From assembly GCA_018699415.1 (NCBI GenBank), contig JABIQM010000036.1, positions 31,499-95,498 of the forward strand: DNA of 64,000 bases. Direction: 5' to 3'. Each line of letters begins with the position of its first letter. Within the stretch, counting starts at the first letter, position 1. This DNA is from Acidimicrobiaceae bacterium. Lineage in GTDB: Bacteria; Actinomycetota; Acidimicrobiia; Acidimicrobiales; Aldehydirespiratoraceae. The notes below the pieces were generated by a model, which saw only the letters and a program-made list of their open reading frames with translations, did no database searches and was not told the DNA's origin. Both the position numbers and the translations under genes were made by a program. Positions 18,751-28,552 of this stretch are shown here, piece after piece.

Positions 18751-19355
18751 CAGATGCCCGATGCCAGACGACGCAGGGCGTCCCTTAGAAGGTCAGATGT
18801 TTCGCCACCAGCAGGCAAATCAACCAGCACGGCATGAATCTCGTCAGCCGCATAGCCGAGGCCCTCTAGGGCCGAGCGCACGTCAGCGCGTGCGCCACCA
18901 GCGACTGCTGCGGGCGATCCGTCGGTCAAAACCACGACGTCGGAATCAGGAAGGTCGAGCTTCGACTTCAGCTCCATGACCAGTCGAGCAGCGGTCTTCT
19001 TGCCGACGCCGGGAACGAGACAGAGCGCAGCGACGTCATCGTTGGCGACTGCTATGCGCAGCGCATCGGGACCGTGCACAGACAAGATGGCAAGACCGAG
19101 TGCCGGGCCTACCCCATGAGCGCTGATGAGGGACTCGAAAACACGCCGTTCAGCGATCGTGGCGAAGCCATAAAGCGTCTCGCTGTCTTCTCGAACCGCG
19201 TGATGCGTGTGAACGAAGACCTCGTCATCGAGCTCACCGATCGTGACCGACGTGGATGGCGTGACCTGCACGCGGTGGCCGATCCCCGCCACCTCGATCA
19301 GTAGCTCTCCGTCATGGCCGCGGTCGAGTAGCCGACCTCGCAGCGATCCGATCAT
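18750..19355 (-). CDS. ruvA: Holliday junction DNA helicase subunit RuvA
   Basis: Binds the four-way junction and loads RuvB. The start is the ATG at 19355 ([13 protein letters not shown]), which overlaps the ruvC stop by four bases; the frame stays open further upstream only inside ruvC. It shows the N-terminal OB fold, helix-hairpin-helix motifs ([20 protein letters not shown]) and a C-terminal domain III that contacts RuvB ([16 protein letters not shown]). The length of 201 residues is normal. Confidence 0.96.
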   Translation of the reverse strand: MIGSLRGRLLDRGHDGELLIEVAGIGHRVQVTPSTSVTIGELDDEVFVHTHHAVREDSETLYGFATIAERRVFESLISAHGVGPALGLAILSVHGPDALRIAVANDDVAALCLVPGVGKKTAARLVMELKSKLDLPDSDVVVLTDGSPAAVAGGARADVRSALEGLGYAADEIHAVLVDLPAGGETSDLLRDALRRLASGI

Positions 19356-19867
19356 CCGACCATTCCTCCGACTCGTTTCATGGATGCAGACGTGCGTCGC
19401 GACGGTACACGGGCAAGATGACACAGGGCGACGGCAACTGCATCCGCGGCATCAGCCGGCGACAGCCGCTTCGGAAGCCCCAGCAGCGTCTGGACCATGG
19501 CGCCAACCTCGTCCTTGCCAGCTCCGCCCCAGCCCGCAACCGCGTGCTTGATCTCGTTGGGCGAGTATTCGACCACATCGCAGCCGACGCTGGCGGCTTC
19601 GGCCATCGCCAGACCGCTGGCCATGCCGACACCCATGGCCGTAGACACATTGGTCTGGAAGAGCACTCGCTCCACCGCGACAACATCTGGTTTCAGCTCG
19701 GCGATCAGATCGCGGAGCTCTCGTTGGAGCTCCGCCAGACGAATCGGGCGGTCAAGTTTGGGGTCGGTCCGGATAACACCCGCAGCGACGGCACGAGGCT
19801 TGCGTCCGTGCTCCAAACAGCCGTAGCCGCACCGGGAAAGCCCGGGGTCGATACCTAAGACGAACAC
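19352..19867 (-). CDS. ruvC: Holliday junction endonuclease RuvC
   Basis: Resolves junctions after RuvAB migration. The RNase H-like fold shows the first catalytic Asp in FVLGIDPGLSRCGYG, a Glu in VAVERVLFQTNVSTAMGVG, and the C-terminal acidic region SPADAADAVAVALCH. The 171 residues are normal. It is the first gene of the ruvC-ruvA-ruvB-queA unit. A divergent ABC transporter gene begins 55 bases away. Confidence 0.96.
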   Translation of the reverse strand: MFVLGIDPGLSRCGYGCLEHGRKPRAVAAGVIRTDPKLDRPIRLAELQRELRDLIAELKPDVVAVERVLFQTNVSTAMGVGMASGLAMAEAASVGCDVVEYSPNEIKHAVAGWGGAGKDEVGAMVQTLLGLPKRLSPADAADAVAVALCHLARVPSRRTSASMKRVGGMVG

Positions 19868-19922
19868 ATGTACGACTCTAGTCCGACATCAAGATCGGGT
19901 GGTGCCAGCCGATGTATGAGGT

Positions 19923-20900
19923 GTGAACACTGTCGCTCATACCCCTGCTGTGGCTCTTCAAGGAGTCCACAAGTCTTTCAATGACACTCCAGCGCTGACC
20001 GATCTCGAGGTGGTCGCTCCCAATGGGAAGATCACCGTACTACTCGGTCCCAACGGCGCTGGGAAGACAACCGCCATTCGGTGCATTACCGGAGCCATGT
20101 CGGCCGACAGTGGCAGTGTTCGCACTCTTGGGCTCGATCCCGAACGTGATGGCGAGGAAGTTCGAAGCCAGTGCGGTGTCGTGTCGGCCAGGCCAGCCCT
20201 CTACGACCGCCTGACTGGATGGGACAACCTGATTTACGCTGCGGAGCTACATAGTGTCGAACGACGAATCATGAAGGATCGCATCCGTGTATCTGCCGAA
20301 CGGTTCGGAATCGAACAGTCCCTCGACGTCCAGGTCGGCGGCTACTCCACCGGTATGAAGACTCGGCTGGCCTTGGCCCGCTCTGTTCTCCACGAGCCTC
20401 AACTCCTACTCTTTGACGAACCGACCTCGGGACTCGATCCCGAATCGGCGCAAGCAGTGCTCAAACTTATTCGTGAGATGACGGCCGACGGCCACACCAT
20501 CGTCATGTGTACCCATCATCTCGTCGAAGCCGAAGGATTGGCTGACCATGTGATCATGCTCGACGGCGGCACCGACCTTGTATCCGGCCAGCCCGGTGAT
20601 CTCACCCGTACCTTCTGGCCGGAAGATTCGGTTGACATCTCGATCGATGATGACCCGTCAATACTCGGGGATCTCAGCATCATTGCCGGCGTCCGTAGCG
20701 CAGAACCAATGAACCGAGGCGTTCGCGTCATCCTTGATGATCCATCGGTCACTCCCGATGTTGTCTCGGCAATCGTGCACGCCGGTGCTCGCGTCACACG
20801 AGTCGTACCCCACGAGCCAACGCTTGAGGATCTCTACTTCGCCGTGCGGCGTGATGCCCACGACCTCGGTGAGTCCATGCCTAAGGAGATGGCACGGTGA
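19923..20900 (+). CDS. ABC transporter ATP-binding protein
   Basis: The ATPase half of an export-type transporter. Walker A is LLGPNGAGKTTAI near residue 42, the signature is GGYSTGMKTRLALA (YSTGM in place of LSGGQ), and Walker B is LLLFDEPTSGLD. A C-terminal domain of about 90 residues follows, as in the CcmA/DrrA-type family. GTG start. The end overlaps the permease start (GTGA), so the two form one unit. The substrate is unknown; drug, lipid or sodium export are family possibilities. Confidence 0.92.
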   Translation: MNTVAHTPAVALQGVHKSFNDTPALTDLEVVAPNGKITVLLGPNGAGKTTAIRCITGAMSADSGSVRTLGLDPERDGEEVRSQCGVVSARPALYDRLTGWDNLIYAAELHSVERRIMKDRIRVSAERFGIEQSLDVQVGGYSTGMKTRLALARSVLHEPQLLLFDEPTSGLDPESAQAVLKLIREMTADGHTIVMCTHHLVEAEGLADHVIMLDGGTDLVSGQPGDLTRTFWPEDSVDISIDDDPSILGDLSIIAGVRSAEPMNRGVRVILDDPSVTPDVVSAIVHAGARVTRVVPHEPTLEDLYFAVRRDAHDLGESMPKEMAR

Positions 20901-21721
20901 GTTGGCATCGCACGTTCACGGTCGCTCGAACCGACATTAGACAACTCGTTCTCGCCAAAGACTTCTGGATGCCGATGAGCATCCTCGGCAGCATCTTCTT
21001 CGTGGTGGTGCCGCTTGTGCTCTTGTTTTCGATCGCGTCACTCGGTGATGTTGATGCCGTGCAAAACATCGCCGACACACTGGAGGTTCTTCCCGCCAAG
21101 GCCCAGGCCCAGATCAAGGGCGACACGCCCCAAGGCCGCACCTCGTACGCACTGGCCGTCTTCTTGTTTGCTCCCATGGCCGTCGTGGTGCCGCTGACGA
21201 TCTCGACTGCGGTTGGCGCCGCCACCCTGGTCGGCGAACGTGAGCGTGGCACCGGAGAGTTTCTCGCTCACTCCCCTGCTGCCACCAAAGAGATCTACCT
21301 CGGCAAGCTCATGGCGTCGCTCGTTCCCGGCTACTTGACGACGATGGTCGGCTTCACGCTCTACAGCCTGATCGTAAATCTCATCGTCGGCCCGGAGGTC
21401 GGCGGATGGTTCTTCCCGACGCAACAATGGTGGCTGTTGATGCTGTGGGTTCTTCCCGGTTTCCTCTTGATCGGACTGTCTCTCGTTCTTCGGCTCTCCG
21501 GTCGAGTGAAATCGACGGCTGCCGCCCAGCAAGCGTCCGGTCTGATTACGCTCCCGTTGATCGCAGTTAGCTACGCCCAAGCATCCGGAGCGATCTACGG
21601 CACGATCACAACCACAATCATGATCGGCGCCATCGCCTGGTTCATCGGTCTGGTATCGACCTCGCGAGGGATGTCAGGCATTCGGCGCCAACGGTTGCTT
21701 GGTGTCGCTGACGGCGTCTAA
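20897..21721 (+). CDS. ABC transporter permease
   Basis: A 274-residue ABC-2-type integral membrane subunit with about six helices. These include IFFVVVPLVLLFSIASL near the N-terminus, FLFAPMAVVVPLTISTAVGA, and three in the C-terminal half. The cytoplasmic motif ERERGTGEFLAHSPAATKEIYLGK is typical of ABC-2 permeases of the NatB/CcmB-like kind. The GTG start overlaps the ATPase gene by four bases. Ten bases after its stop lies the stop of the convergent esterase gene. Confidence 0.88.
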   Translation: MSWHRTFTVARTDIRQLVLAKDFWMPMSILGSIFFVVVPLVLLFSIASLGDVDAVQNIADTLEVLPAKAQAQIKGDTPQGRTSYALAVFLFAPMAVVVPLTISTAVGAATLVGERERGTGEFLAHSPAATKEIYLGKLMASLVPGYLTTMVGFTLYSLIVNLIVGPEVGGWFFPTQQWWLLMLWVLPGFLLIGLSLVLRLSGRVKSTAAAQQASGLITLPLIAVSYAQASGAIYGTITTTIMIGAIAWFIGLVSTSRGMSGIRRQRLLGVADGV

Positions 21722-21731
21722 CTCAGCGTTC

Positions 21732-22694
21732 TCAACTCAGTCCGAATGCTCTACGGAGTGCTTCACGCGTGATGCGTGCGTCCTGCTTCGAGATCCTCGC
21801 GCCAGGCACCATCGCCGATCCATGAAAAGTTCCGGGGAACGAGTGCAGTTCAACGGATACTCCTGCCTGCATCAGTCGGACGGCGTAGTCGATCCCTTCA
21901 TCACGCAACGGGTCGAATTCCATTGTCGTCACAAAGGTCGGCGGCAGTCCCGAGAGATCCTCACAACGCGACGGCGCCGCGTAATATGGCACATCGTCGG
22001 AGCCATATAGATCACCGAGATAGTGCTTCCAACTCCACTCGGCGCTCAGGCGGTTCCAAATTGGCGTGTCCGTGAAGGTGCGCATGGACCATGTCTCGCG
22101 GCGGTCGTCAACCTCGGGGATCTGAAGAAGCTGGTAGCACAACGCTGGCCCACCCCGATCCCGAGCCATGAGAGCCGTGCCAGCAGCCAAACCGCCACCG
22201 GCTGATGGCCCCGCAATGGCGATTCGATCCGGGTCGACGCCGAGTTCGTCGACGTTGGCGGCGAGCCATTGGAGTGCGGCATAGCAATCGTGAACACCGG
22301 CCGGGTACGGATCTTCGGGCGCCAACCGGTAGTCGACAGAGACCACCACAATGCCCAGCGACTCGACCCAGTTTCCAAGCATGGCGTCCGATTGGTCGAC
22401 AGTGCCGGTCATGAATCCGCCGCCGTGAATGAAGACGATGCCCGGCACCGGACTCGCCAACAAGGCCGATGGCCGGTAGACCCGCACCCCAATGTCGGGA
22501 TCACCGTCAAGTCCAGGAACGATCCGATCCTCGCTCGGAATCGGATCTCCCTTCGGCGCACCGGACAACACGGAAAGGCGGCTACCGGTCCGCGACCGCT
22601 TGATCGCTTCTGGATCCGACCAGTCCACAGACTCAATGGCAGCAATGATCGCAAGGACGTCATCGAATTCAGGGTCGAAGGCGTACAAACTCAT
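21732..22694 (-). CDS. Alpha/beta hydrolase of the hormone-sensitive lipase family
   Basis: A probable carboxylesterase of 320 residues. The oxyanion motif is FIHGGGFMTG. The nucleophile elbow reads GPSAGGG instead of the usual GDSAGG but keeps the Ser. The acid is likely in FDPLRDEG and the His in FPGTFHGS. I take the ATG at 22694 (MSLYAFDPEFDD), since the frame upstream runs into the palindromic repeat. The substrate cannot be told from the sequence. It lies alone between the ABC pair and yebC. Confidence 0.9.
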   Translation of the reverse strand: MSLYAFDPEFDDVLAIIAAIESVDWSDPEAIKRSRTGSRLSVLSGAPKGDPIPSEDRIVPGLDGDPDIGVRVYRPSALLASPVPGIVFIHGGGFMTGTVDQSDAMLGNWVESLGIVVVSVDYRLAPEDPYPAGVHDCYAALQWLAANVDELGVDPDRIAIAGPSAGGGLAAGTALMARDRGGPALCYQLLQIPEVDDRRETWSMRTFTDTPIWNRLSAEWSWKHYLGDLYGSDDVPYYAAPSRCEDLSGLPPTFVTTMEFDPLRDEGIDYAVRLMQAGVSVELHSFPGTFHGSAMVPGARISKQDARITREALRRAFGLS

Positions 22695-22741
22695 AGCGGT
22701 GCACCCTAGTAACCCTTGGGTGACTGCACCCAAGGCCAACC

Positions 22742-22776
22742 AACGCACGTTTGGGGTCTGTCCCCATACGTGCGTT
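22742..22776. repeat. REP-like palindromic element, copy 2
   Basis: Perfect 9-base arms AACGCACGT/ACGTGCGTT enclose TTGGGGTCTGTCCCCAT. The core GGGTCTGTCCCCA is shared with the element at 8654-8688 in opposite orientation. The right arm reaches two bases into the yebC stop codon, so the element may also act as its 3' hairpin. Confidence 0.72.
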
Positions 22777-23527
22777 ACTCGGCGGCGATGGCGTCCATGA
22801 TCTCGTCGGAAACGTCCATGTTGCCGTGGACGTCTTGAACGTCGTCGAGGTCGTCAAGTAGGTCCATGAGCTTCATGAGCTGTTTGACCTGACCGGCATC
22901 GGTGATTTCAACGGTCGACGTCGGCAGCATCGCCACATCGGCCGACTGGACGGTGATACCGCCCTCATCGATAGCCTCGCGGACCGTCGGCAAATCGCTG
23001 GGATCAGTGGTGACTCTCCACATTTCACCCTCATTGACGATGTCTTCGGCGCCCGCCTCGAGCGCAACCATCATCAACTCGTCCTCGTCGACCGTGGTGG
23101 GCACGAGCACTATGCCCTTGCGTTCGAACTGCCACGCAACCGCTCCAGGTTCGGCGAGAGATCCGCCGTTCTTGCCGAGGGTTGACCTCACGTCCCCCGA
23201 TGAGCGATTGCGGTTGTCAGTCAGACATTCGATCAACAACGCGACACCACCCGGCGCGTAGCCCTCATAGGTAATCGTTTCGTAATTGACGCCCTCGAGC
23301 TCTCCAGTACCGCGCTTTACCGCGTTTTTGATCGTGTCGAGCGGTACCGAATTGTCGCGGGCCTTCTGGAACATGGTGCGAAGCGTCGGGTTGGAATCGG
23401 GATCACCGCCGCCGGTACGCGCCGCCACTTCGACCTGCTTGATCAGTTTTGCGAACAATTTGCCGCGCTTGGCGTCGGCCGCACCCTTCTTGTGCTTGAT
23501 CGTCGCCCACTTGGAATGACCGCTCAC
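22775..23527 (-). CDS. yebC: YebC/PmpR-family protein
   Basis: A 250-residue member of the family described as transcriptional regulators and, more recently, as factors that help ribosomes through proline stretches. The N-terminus GHSKWATIKHKKGAADAKRG and the GNLG-like RSTLGKNGGSLAEPGAVAW block are diagnostic. The start is GTG at 23527 with GAAGGAG five bases upstream, and it overlaps the pdxT stop by four bases. The pdxS-pdxT-yebC-ruvCAB order is conserved in actinobacteria. Confidence 0.95.
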   Translation of the reverse strand: MSGHSKWATIKHKKGAADAKRGKLFAKLIKQVEVAARTGGGDPDSNPTLRTMFQKARDNSVPLDTIKNAVKRGTGELEGVNYETITYEGYAPGGVALLIECLTDNRNRSSGDVRSTLGKNGGSLAEPGAVAWQFERKGIVLVPTTVDEDELMMVALEAGAEDIVNEGEMWRVTTDPSDLPTVREAIDEGGITVQSADVAMLPTSTVEITDAGQVKQLMKLMDLLDDLDDVQDVHGNMDVSDEIMDAIAAE

Positions 23528-24102
23528 GAGATCTCCTTCAACCACATGCTGTGGAGCCGATCATCGTCAGCCAGCTCCGGATGAAACGAGGCGACGGTGA
23601 CGTTCGCCTGTCGGCACAGTACGGCGTCATCGTCCACCGAGGCGAGTACTGATACAGACTCGCCCAACCGCTCAACGATCGGTGCGCGAATAAACACACC
23701 GTGAAACGGCGCATCGAGGCCCGTGATCTCGAGATCGCTCTCGAACGATTCGGTTTGACGGCCGTAGCCATTTCGTCGCGTCGTGATATCGATCGCACCA
23801 AGCACCCGCTGATCCGGGCGGCCGTCCATGACCTCCGATGAGAGCAGGATCATGCCGGCGCATGTGCCAAACACTGGCAAGCCTTCGGCGATACGTGCGC
23901 TGAGCGGTTCGAGCATGCCCGAACGTTCGAGCAGCATCGACATCGTCGTAGATTCACCGCCCGGCATCACGAGCGAGTCGACAAGATCAAGCTGATCGTC
24001 CTTGCGGATTTCGGTCGTGGAAACGCCGAGCCGTTCAAGAATTGCTGCGTGTGCCGCGAATGCGCCCTGAAGGGCGAGGACGCCGACAATTGGGGCTACC
24101 AA
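23524..24102 (-). CDS. pdxT: Pyridoxal 5'-phosphate synthase glutaminase subunit PdxT
   Basis: Supplies ammonia to PdxS for vitamin B6 synthesis. Class I amidotransferase features: [30 protein letters not shown], the nucleophile Cys in [10 protein letters not shown], and the His-Glu pair in [10 protein letters not shown]. The 192 residues are normal. The best start is a TTG at 24102 that lies within the last codons of pdxS, so the two genes overlap by seven bases. Confidence 0.95.
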   Translation of the reverse strand: MVAPIVGVLALQGAFAAHAAILERLGVSTTEIRKDDQLDLVDSLVMPGGESTTMSMLLERSGMLEPLSARIAEGLPVFGTCAGMILLSSEVMDGRPDQRVLGAIDITTRRNGYGRQTESFESDLEITGLDAPFHGVFIRAPIVERLGESVSVLASVDDDAVLCRQANVTVASFHPELADDDRLHSMWLKEIS

Positions 24103-24989
24103 CCTCGTTCGGCCAGCTTCGTTTCGAGCGTGGCGATCTCAAGACCCTTCATGGCGCTACCGAGACCGGTGGACACCTTCACGAGAATGTCGGGGTCGTT
24201 GTAGTGGGTGGCCGCTTCGACGATAGCTGTGGCCATCTTGGCAGGCTCGTCGCTCTTGAAGATGCCAGAGCCGACGAAGACAGACTGGGCACCGAGCTGC
24301 ATTGCAAGTGACGCATCGGCTGGCGTCGACAGACCACCGGCACAGAACATCGGTACTGGTAGCTCACCGGTCTCAGCAATTTCCTGCACGAGCGGCAGCG
24401 GGGCTTGCAACTGCTTGGCCCAGTCGAACAGCTCAGCAGAATCAGCCTTGGTGATCTTGCCGATGTCACCCATGATGGAGCGAAGGTGGCGCACGGCCTC
24501 AACAACATTGCCGGTTCCGGCCTCACCCTTGGAACGGATCATGCATGCGCCTTCGCTGATGCGACGAAGCGCTTCGCCGAGGTTGGTGGCGCCGCATACG
24601 AACGGGACGGTGAATGCCCACTTGTCGATGTGGTGCGCTTCATCAGCCGGCGTAAGAACCTCAGATTCGTCGATGTAGTCGACGTCGAGCGCCTGAAGAA
24701 TCTGCGCCTCAGCGAAGTGGCCGATACGAGCTTTAGCCATGACCGGAATCGACACCGTCTGTTGGATGCCGATGATCATCTCCGGGTCAGACATGCGTGA
24801 AACGCCGCCGTCCCTGCGGATATCGGAAGGCACACGCTCAAGCGCCATGACGGCAACTGCGCCAGCATCCTCCGCGATCTTCGCTTGTTCAGGATTGACG
24901 ACGTCCATGATGACGCCGCCCTTCAACATTTCGGCAAGGCCACGCTTGACGAGCGGGCTGCCAGTGGCGCGTTCAGTCGACTCACTCAT
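24096..24989 (-). CDS. pdxS: Pyridoxal 5'-phosphate synthase lyase subunit PdxS
   Basis: Builds PLP from ribose 5-phosphate, glyceraldehyde 3-phosphate and ammonia. The 297 residues are highly typical: [32 protein letters not shown] with catalytic Asp nearby, [14 protein letters not shown] carrying the first Lys, and the C-terminal FVGSGIFKS. It follows the DUF3048 lipoprotein gene by ten bases and is coupled to pdxT. Confidence 0.97.
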   Translation of the reverse strand: MSESTERATGSPLVKRGLAEMLKGGVIMDVVNPEQAKIAEDAGAVAVMALERVPSDIRRDGGVSRMSDPEMIIGIQQTVSIPVMAKARIGHFAEAQILQALDVDYIDESEVLTPADEAHHIDKWAFTVPFVCGATNLGEALRRISEGACMIRSKGEAGTGNVVEAVRHLRSIMGDIGKITKADSAELFDWAKQLQAPLPLVQEIAETGELPVPMFCAGGLSTPADASLAMQLGAQSVFVGSGIFKSDEPAKMATAIVEAATHYNDPDILVKVSTGLGSAMKGLEIATLETKLAERGW

Positions 24990-24999
24990 ATACCTCAGC

Positions 25000-26112
25000 T
25001 TAGCCGGGGTTACCGAGTACCAGTCCCTGAGTTTCGTCGTCGACGGCGAACTCGTAGCTGTCCGCTAGGGCAAGGATGAGCCAGGTCTTGCCCGGCTCCA
25101 ACTCGATTACTGAACCATCATCACCGGTCAATGTATACAAATCGGTAACAGCATCTCGGTGCCAGATGCCGGCAACCCGCTGGCCGCCAATCAGGACATG
25201 GACAAAACCCTTGCCGAGGGTCACCGCATCAACGCTCTGAGCATCAATCAGGCTCGGCTGATACTCGGTCTCCATCACAATGAGGTTGGTCACAACGATG
25301 TCGTGTCCATCACGCGTGGAGTGCACCGCATCGTCCTGCACCCGGACGTACCCCCGAGAGGGGTCGAAAACGAAGCTCACAACATCGCGACCAACGACGG
25401 TGACGCCTACCTCAGCTACGCCACCGGAACGATCCCGTGACCCATCGCTACGAAACTGGAACGGCCCGACGGCGGCACCGGCTTGGGCTGCGAAATCTTC
25501 ACGAATCAACTGGGGATACGCAAACAGATCGGCGGGATTTCGATAGTCCGCATCACGAAACTGGTAGATCCCAGAGTCGTCGTTGGCCACGAGCACGATG
25601 TCGCCTCGGCTCGCCGACTCTCGCAACTGACCAAGAACGCCAATATTGGCACCGGAGAACGCAAAGATCGGCGTTCCGAGGTTGGCCAGAATATTGATAT
25701 CGGTCGTTCGGCCAGACCGGATCGGGCCGACGACCTCCGGGACGTCCGAGTGGAAGACGGCGGCGAATCGTGTGGCGCGGTCCTCGATGCGTTCTTCGAT
25801 CACGAGATCGGCGCGGTCGATTCCGATGAGAGATTCGAGACTGCGGTCATCGTTGTTGCCGATCTTCACTACGACAGCTGGCTGGTCCAGCAGGTGTTCG
25901 TCAGAGGGAAGGCCGGTGAACGGCGCCTTCAACCCCACCTCGATCTCCGCAAGGACCGTCGTCGTGACGGTCGTCGTCGAACTCAACACTGTGGGCTGCG
26001 AGTAATCGCTGGCTCCGGATTCGGCGAGAGCATCATTTCCGCCGGCGCACGAGACCAGCGTCACGGAGACCCCCACCATGGCGCTCATACGCCAAATCCA
26101 ACCCGCCCGCAT
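25000..26112 (-). CDS. DUF3048 domain lipoprotein (YerB-like)
   Basis: An exported lipoprotein of about 370 residues. The signal peptide ends in a lipobox (VTLVSCAGG), followed by a Ser/Thr-rich linker. The DUF3048 fold follows: [31 protein letters not shown] and VGPIRSGR. The family is common in Gram-positive bacteria and has no established biochemical role. Either the ATG at 26112 or the GTG just before it could start the gene, overlapping the M48-like gene in both cases. Its place directly upstream of pdxST is a genomic observation, not evidence of shared function. Confidence 0.88.
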   Translation of the reverse strand: MRAGWIWRMSAMVGVSVTLVSCAGGNDALAESGASDYSQPTVLSSTTTVTTTVLAEIEVGLKAPFTGLPSDEHLLDQPAVVVKIGNNDDRSLESLIGIDRADLVIEERIEDRATRFAAVFHSDVPEVVGPIRSGRTTDINILANLGTPIFAFSGANIGVLGQLRESASRGDIVLVANDDSGIYQFRDADYRNPADLFAYPQLIREDFAAQAGAAVGPFQFRSDGSRDRSGGVAEVGVTVVGRDVVSFVFDPSRGYVRVQDDAVHSTRDGHDIVVTNLIVMETEYQPSLIDAQSVDAVTLGKGFVHVLIGGQRVAGIWHRDAVTDLYTLTGDDGSVIELEPGKTWLILALADSYEFAVDDETQGLVLGNPG

Positions 26113-26822
26113 CACAGTTCTCGGAGCGTATCAATCCGTTCGACCAGGAGGGGCTGAACACCGGCCCGAGCGGGTCCGACCATCCAGAGATGACAGCTCA
26201 TCGGATCATGATCAACGGCTACACCAGCGCGAGCCTTTTCGAGTGCTTTGGCCAACGCGGGCGGGTACCGAGTGAGCTGAACGCCATCGATATCGGCTCG
26301 AGCTAGACGACGACCGTCGAGCAATCGACCTTGAATGGTTGATCGCAACGGACCAACCGCCTTACTCACTGCGACCATCGCAGTGGCTGCGCGGATGCCG
26401 TTGCCAAGGAGCGATAGCTCACGACCAACGACAGCCTCAAGCTCAAGACGATCCAGCTTCTCGAGCGCACCTCTGGTGATCACCAGCCGAGCGTCGTCGG
26501 CATGGCCGACCACAGCCGCGTCGATCGCGTCGGTGTCAACGGTGTAGAGCTGTGGTTCGGTAATACCGAAGCTCGCACAGATGCTCTCGACGAGACTTTC
26601 CACCCTTGGATGAAGCGCTTCCTCAAGCGGCTGAGCGCCAAGGGCGGAAAGGGCAAGCCCTGGAGCACGGGCCAACAGCGACCATCCGATTCCTGCAGCA
26701 ACCACCAGTGCCACCGCCGCCGCGAGCGGGGGCGAGATGACAAAGACGAGAGCGAGCAGCACAACGACAAAAGCGATCGCTGCGGGGATGGCAACAAGAA
26801 CGCGGGAAGAGACAGTTGGCAT
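26112..26822 (-). CDS. M48/HtpX-like membrane protein with a degenerate protease site
   Basis: About 236 residues with two N-terminal helices (VLVAIPAAIAFVVVLLALVF and PPLAAAVALVVAAGIGW), as in HtpX. The following domain matches the M48 layout: HPRVESLVESICASFGI, LVITRGALEKLDRLELEAVV. But the zinc motif HExxH is replaced by RELSL, and the downstream EAD-type ligand region reads ARADIDGVQLT. Both zinc histidines and the third ligand appear lost, so this should be a pseudoprotease. ATG at 26822, 20 bases after lemA. LemA and HtpX-type genes are often neighbours. Confidence 0.8.
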   Translation of the reverse strand: MPTVSSRVLVAIPAAIAFVVVLLALVFVISPPLAAAVALVVAAGIGWSLLARAPGLALSALGAQPLEEALHPRVESLVESICASFGITEPQLYTVDTDAIDAAVVGHADDARLVITRGALEKLDRLELEAVVGRELSLLGNGIRAATAMVAVSKAVGPLRSTIQGRLLDGRRLARADIDGVQLTRYPPALAKALEKARAGVAVDHDPMSCHLWMVGPARAGVQPLLVERIDTLREL

Positions 26823-26841
26823 CAGTGGATTCCGAAGCTGC

Positions 26842-27393
26842 TCAGAACTCGACGCTGACGTTACCGCGTGACTCATCGTCGGCCTCGAAGTACTCACGCT
26901 CGGCGAAACCGAGCATGCCGGCAATGACCACGGCGGGGAAGGTCTCGATAGCAGTGTTGTACTTCGTGACCTGGTCGTTGTAGTGCTGACGGGCGTATGC
27001 GATACGGCCCTCCGTGGCGGTCAACTCTTCCTGCAGTTCAAGGAAGTTCTCATTGGCCTTCAACTCCGGGTAGGCCTCGCTCACAGCAAACAACTGACGA
27101 AGAGCCCCGGTCAGCATGTTCTCGTTTGCGGCCTGCTCGGCGGGTCCAGATGCCGTCGTGGCAGCGTTGCGAGCAGCGATGACTGCTTCGAGGGTTTCGC
27201 GTTCATGCGATGCGTAACCCTTGACCGTTTCAACGAGGTTCGGTATGAGATCCCAGCGTCGCTTGAGTTGCACGTCGATCTGTGCCCATGCATTCTCAAT
27301 GCGGTTCCGCAGCTTGACCAGCTTGTTGTAGAAGCTGATCACAAAGATAACCAGCAGTACCATGAGCGCGAGAATGATCAATACGACAACCAT
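26842..27393 (-). CDS. lemA: LemA family protein
   Basis: A 183-residue membrane-anchored helical-bundle protein. One N-terminal helix (VVLIILALMVLLVIFVISF) is followed by the diagnostic YNKLVKLRNRIENAWAQIDV, RRWDLIPNLVETVKGYASHE, and the late RQHYNDQVTKYNTAIETFP. The function of LemA is not settled. It is followed at 20 bases by the M48-like pseudoprotease, in line with the common LemA-HtpX association. Confidence 0.95.
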   Translation of the reverse strand: MVVVLIILALMVLLVIFVISFYNKLVKLRNRIENAWAQIDVQLKRRWDLIPNLVETVKGYASHERETLEAVIAARNAATTASGPAEQAANENMLTGALRQLFAVSEAYPELKANENFLELQEELTATEGRIAYARQHYNDQVTKYNTAIETFPAVVIAGMLGFAEREYFEADDESRGNVSVEF

Positions 27394-27460
27394 GTTGGCC
27401 TTCCATGCGACACCGGAGGCCGCAAACTTTCAATGTAGCGGCCCTACGGCCGCGTCACCG

Positions 27461-28552
27461 TCACCCGGGCCGGACAGCGGACCGAGCCATCAACCGCTCG
27501 TAGCGTTCTAGGTACAGCGAAGCCAGGCGAGCCATAGAAAAATTGTCCGCTCGCTTGCGACCAGACTCGATCAATGCATCTCGACGACGGGGCTCCGTCA
27601 GCACCTTGCGAATGGCCTCCGCCAGCATCTTGGTGTCGCCGGGCGACACTAAGACTGCGTCGCTGCCGTGACGGGCGACATTGGCGTAGCCGGGGATGTC
27701 GCAGGCCACCACCGGAGTACCGGCGGCCATGGCCTCCAATAAGACAATTCCGAAGGACTCGCCGTGAAGCGATGGAGCGCAAAACACGTCTGCTCCTCGC
27801 AAGCGGGAAATCTTCTCAGTCTCACCGATTGTGCCCAACCACTCGACTCGGGCATCTCCAGCGAAGCGGGCCTTGAGCGCATCGGTCTCTGGGCCTTCGC
27901 CAGCCACCCACAGACGCGTATCCGCTGGGAGTTCCTGGAGCGCCACCAACAGGTCGGCCAAGCCCTTCCGAGGTTCATGGCGACCAAGGAACAGAATTGT
28001 GGGGCCCTGCGTCGGATGTGGCACACCGCTGCCGAAGCGAGCGATCTCGACGCCGTTGAAGGTCAGGTCGTACGAGCCTCCAACACCGGCGATCGCCATC
28101 TTGCGAGCGTCCTCGGACACAGCGCAACGATCATCGAGACGGTTGGCGAGAAAGCGCACCACATTCGGCATCATCTCATAGGCCAACGAACTGCCGGCTG
28201 CGTGGAACGTGCCGATCATCGGTGCCGGCCGAGTGAGTAGCGTTGTGGTGGTCGGGCCCGGTGCGAGCGGTTCGTGCAGGTGCACGACATCGAAGACCTC
28301 GTCCCGCATCGCTCGGATGACCCGCAACTGGGCCGCGGGGTCAGGCGCCACCGGTGCAACCGAACCATTGGCAGCGGTGGGCAGGCTGCTACCGAGCGGC
28401 GTTACGCCAGCATCCGGTGGTGGGCCATCGCATGGAGCCAGCACACGGACCCGTTCCCCTTGCTTTCGCAGGGATCGGGCGAGACCAAGGACCTGCATCT
28501 GCACGCCCCCGGGAACGGTGAGGCTGTACGGACACACGATTCCGATACGCAT
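27461..28552 (-). CDS. pimA: Phosphatidylinositol mannosyltransferase PimA-like, GT4 family
   Basis: A GDP-mannose-dependent transferase expected to put the first mannose on phosphatidylinositol at the inner face of the membrane. GT-B fold motifs: IGIVCPYSLTVPGGVQMQV at the N-terminus, FHAAGSSLAYE, FLGRHEPRKGLADL, and the EX7E region ESFGIVLLEAMAAGTPVVA. The 363 residues match PimA. It overlaps the acyltransferase gene by one base and closes the pgsA-patA-pimA series found in mycobacteria, which supports this role over other GT4 activities. Confidence 0.9.
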   Translation of the reverse strand: MRIGIVCPYSLTVPGGVQMQVLGLARSLRKQGERVRVLAPCDGPPPDAGVTPLGSSLPTAANGSVAPVAPDPAAQLRVIRAMRDEVFDVVHLHEPLAPGPTTTTLLTRPAPMIGTFHAAGSSLAYEMMPNVVRFLANRLDDRCAVSEDARKMAIAGVGGSYDLTFNGVEIARFGSGVPHPTQGPTILFLGRHEPRKGLADLLVALQELPADTRLWVAGEGPETDALKARFAGDARVEWLGTIGETEKISRLRGADVFCAPSLHGESFGIVLLEAMAAGTPVVACDIPGYANVARHGSDAVLVSPGDTKMLAEAIRKVLTEPRRRDALIESGRKRADNFSMARLASLYLERYERLMARSAVRPG

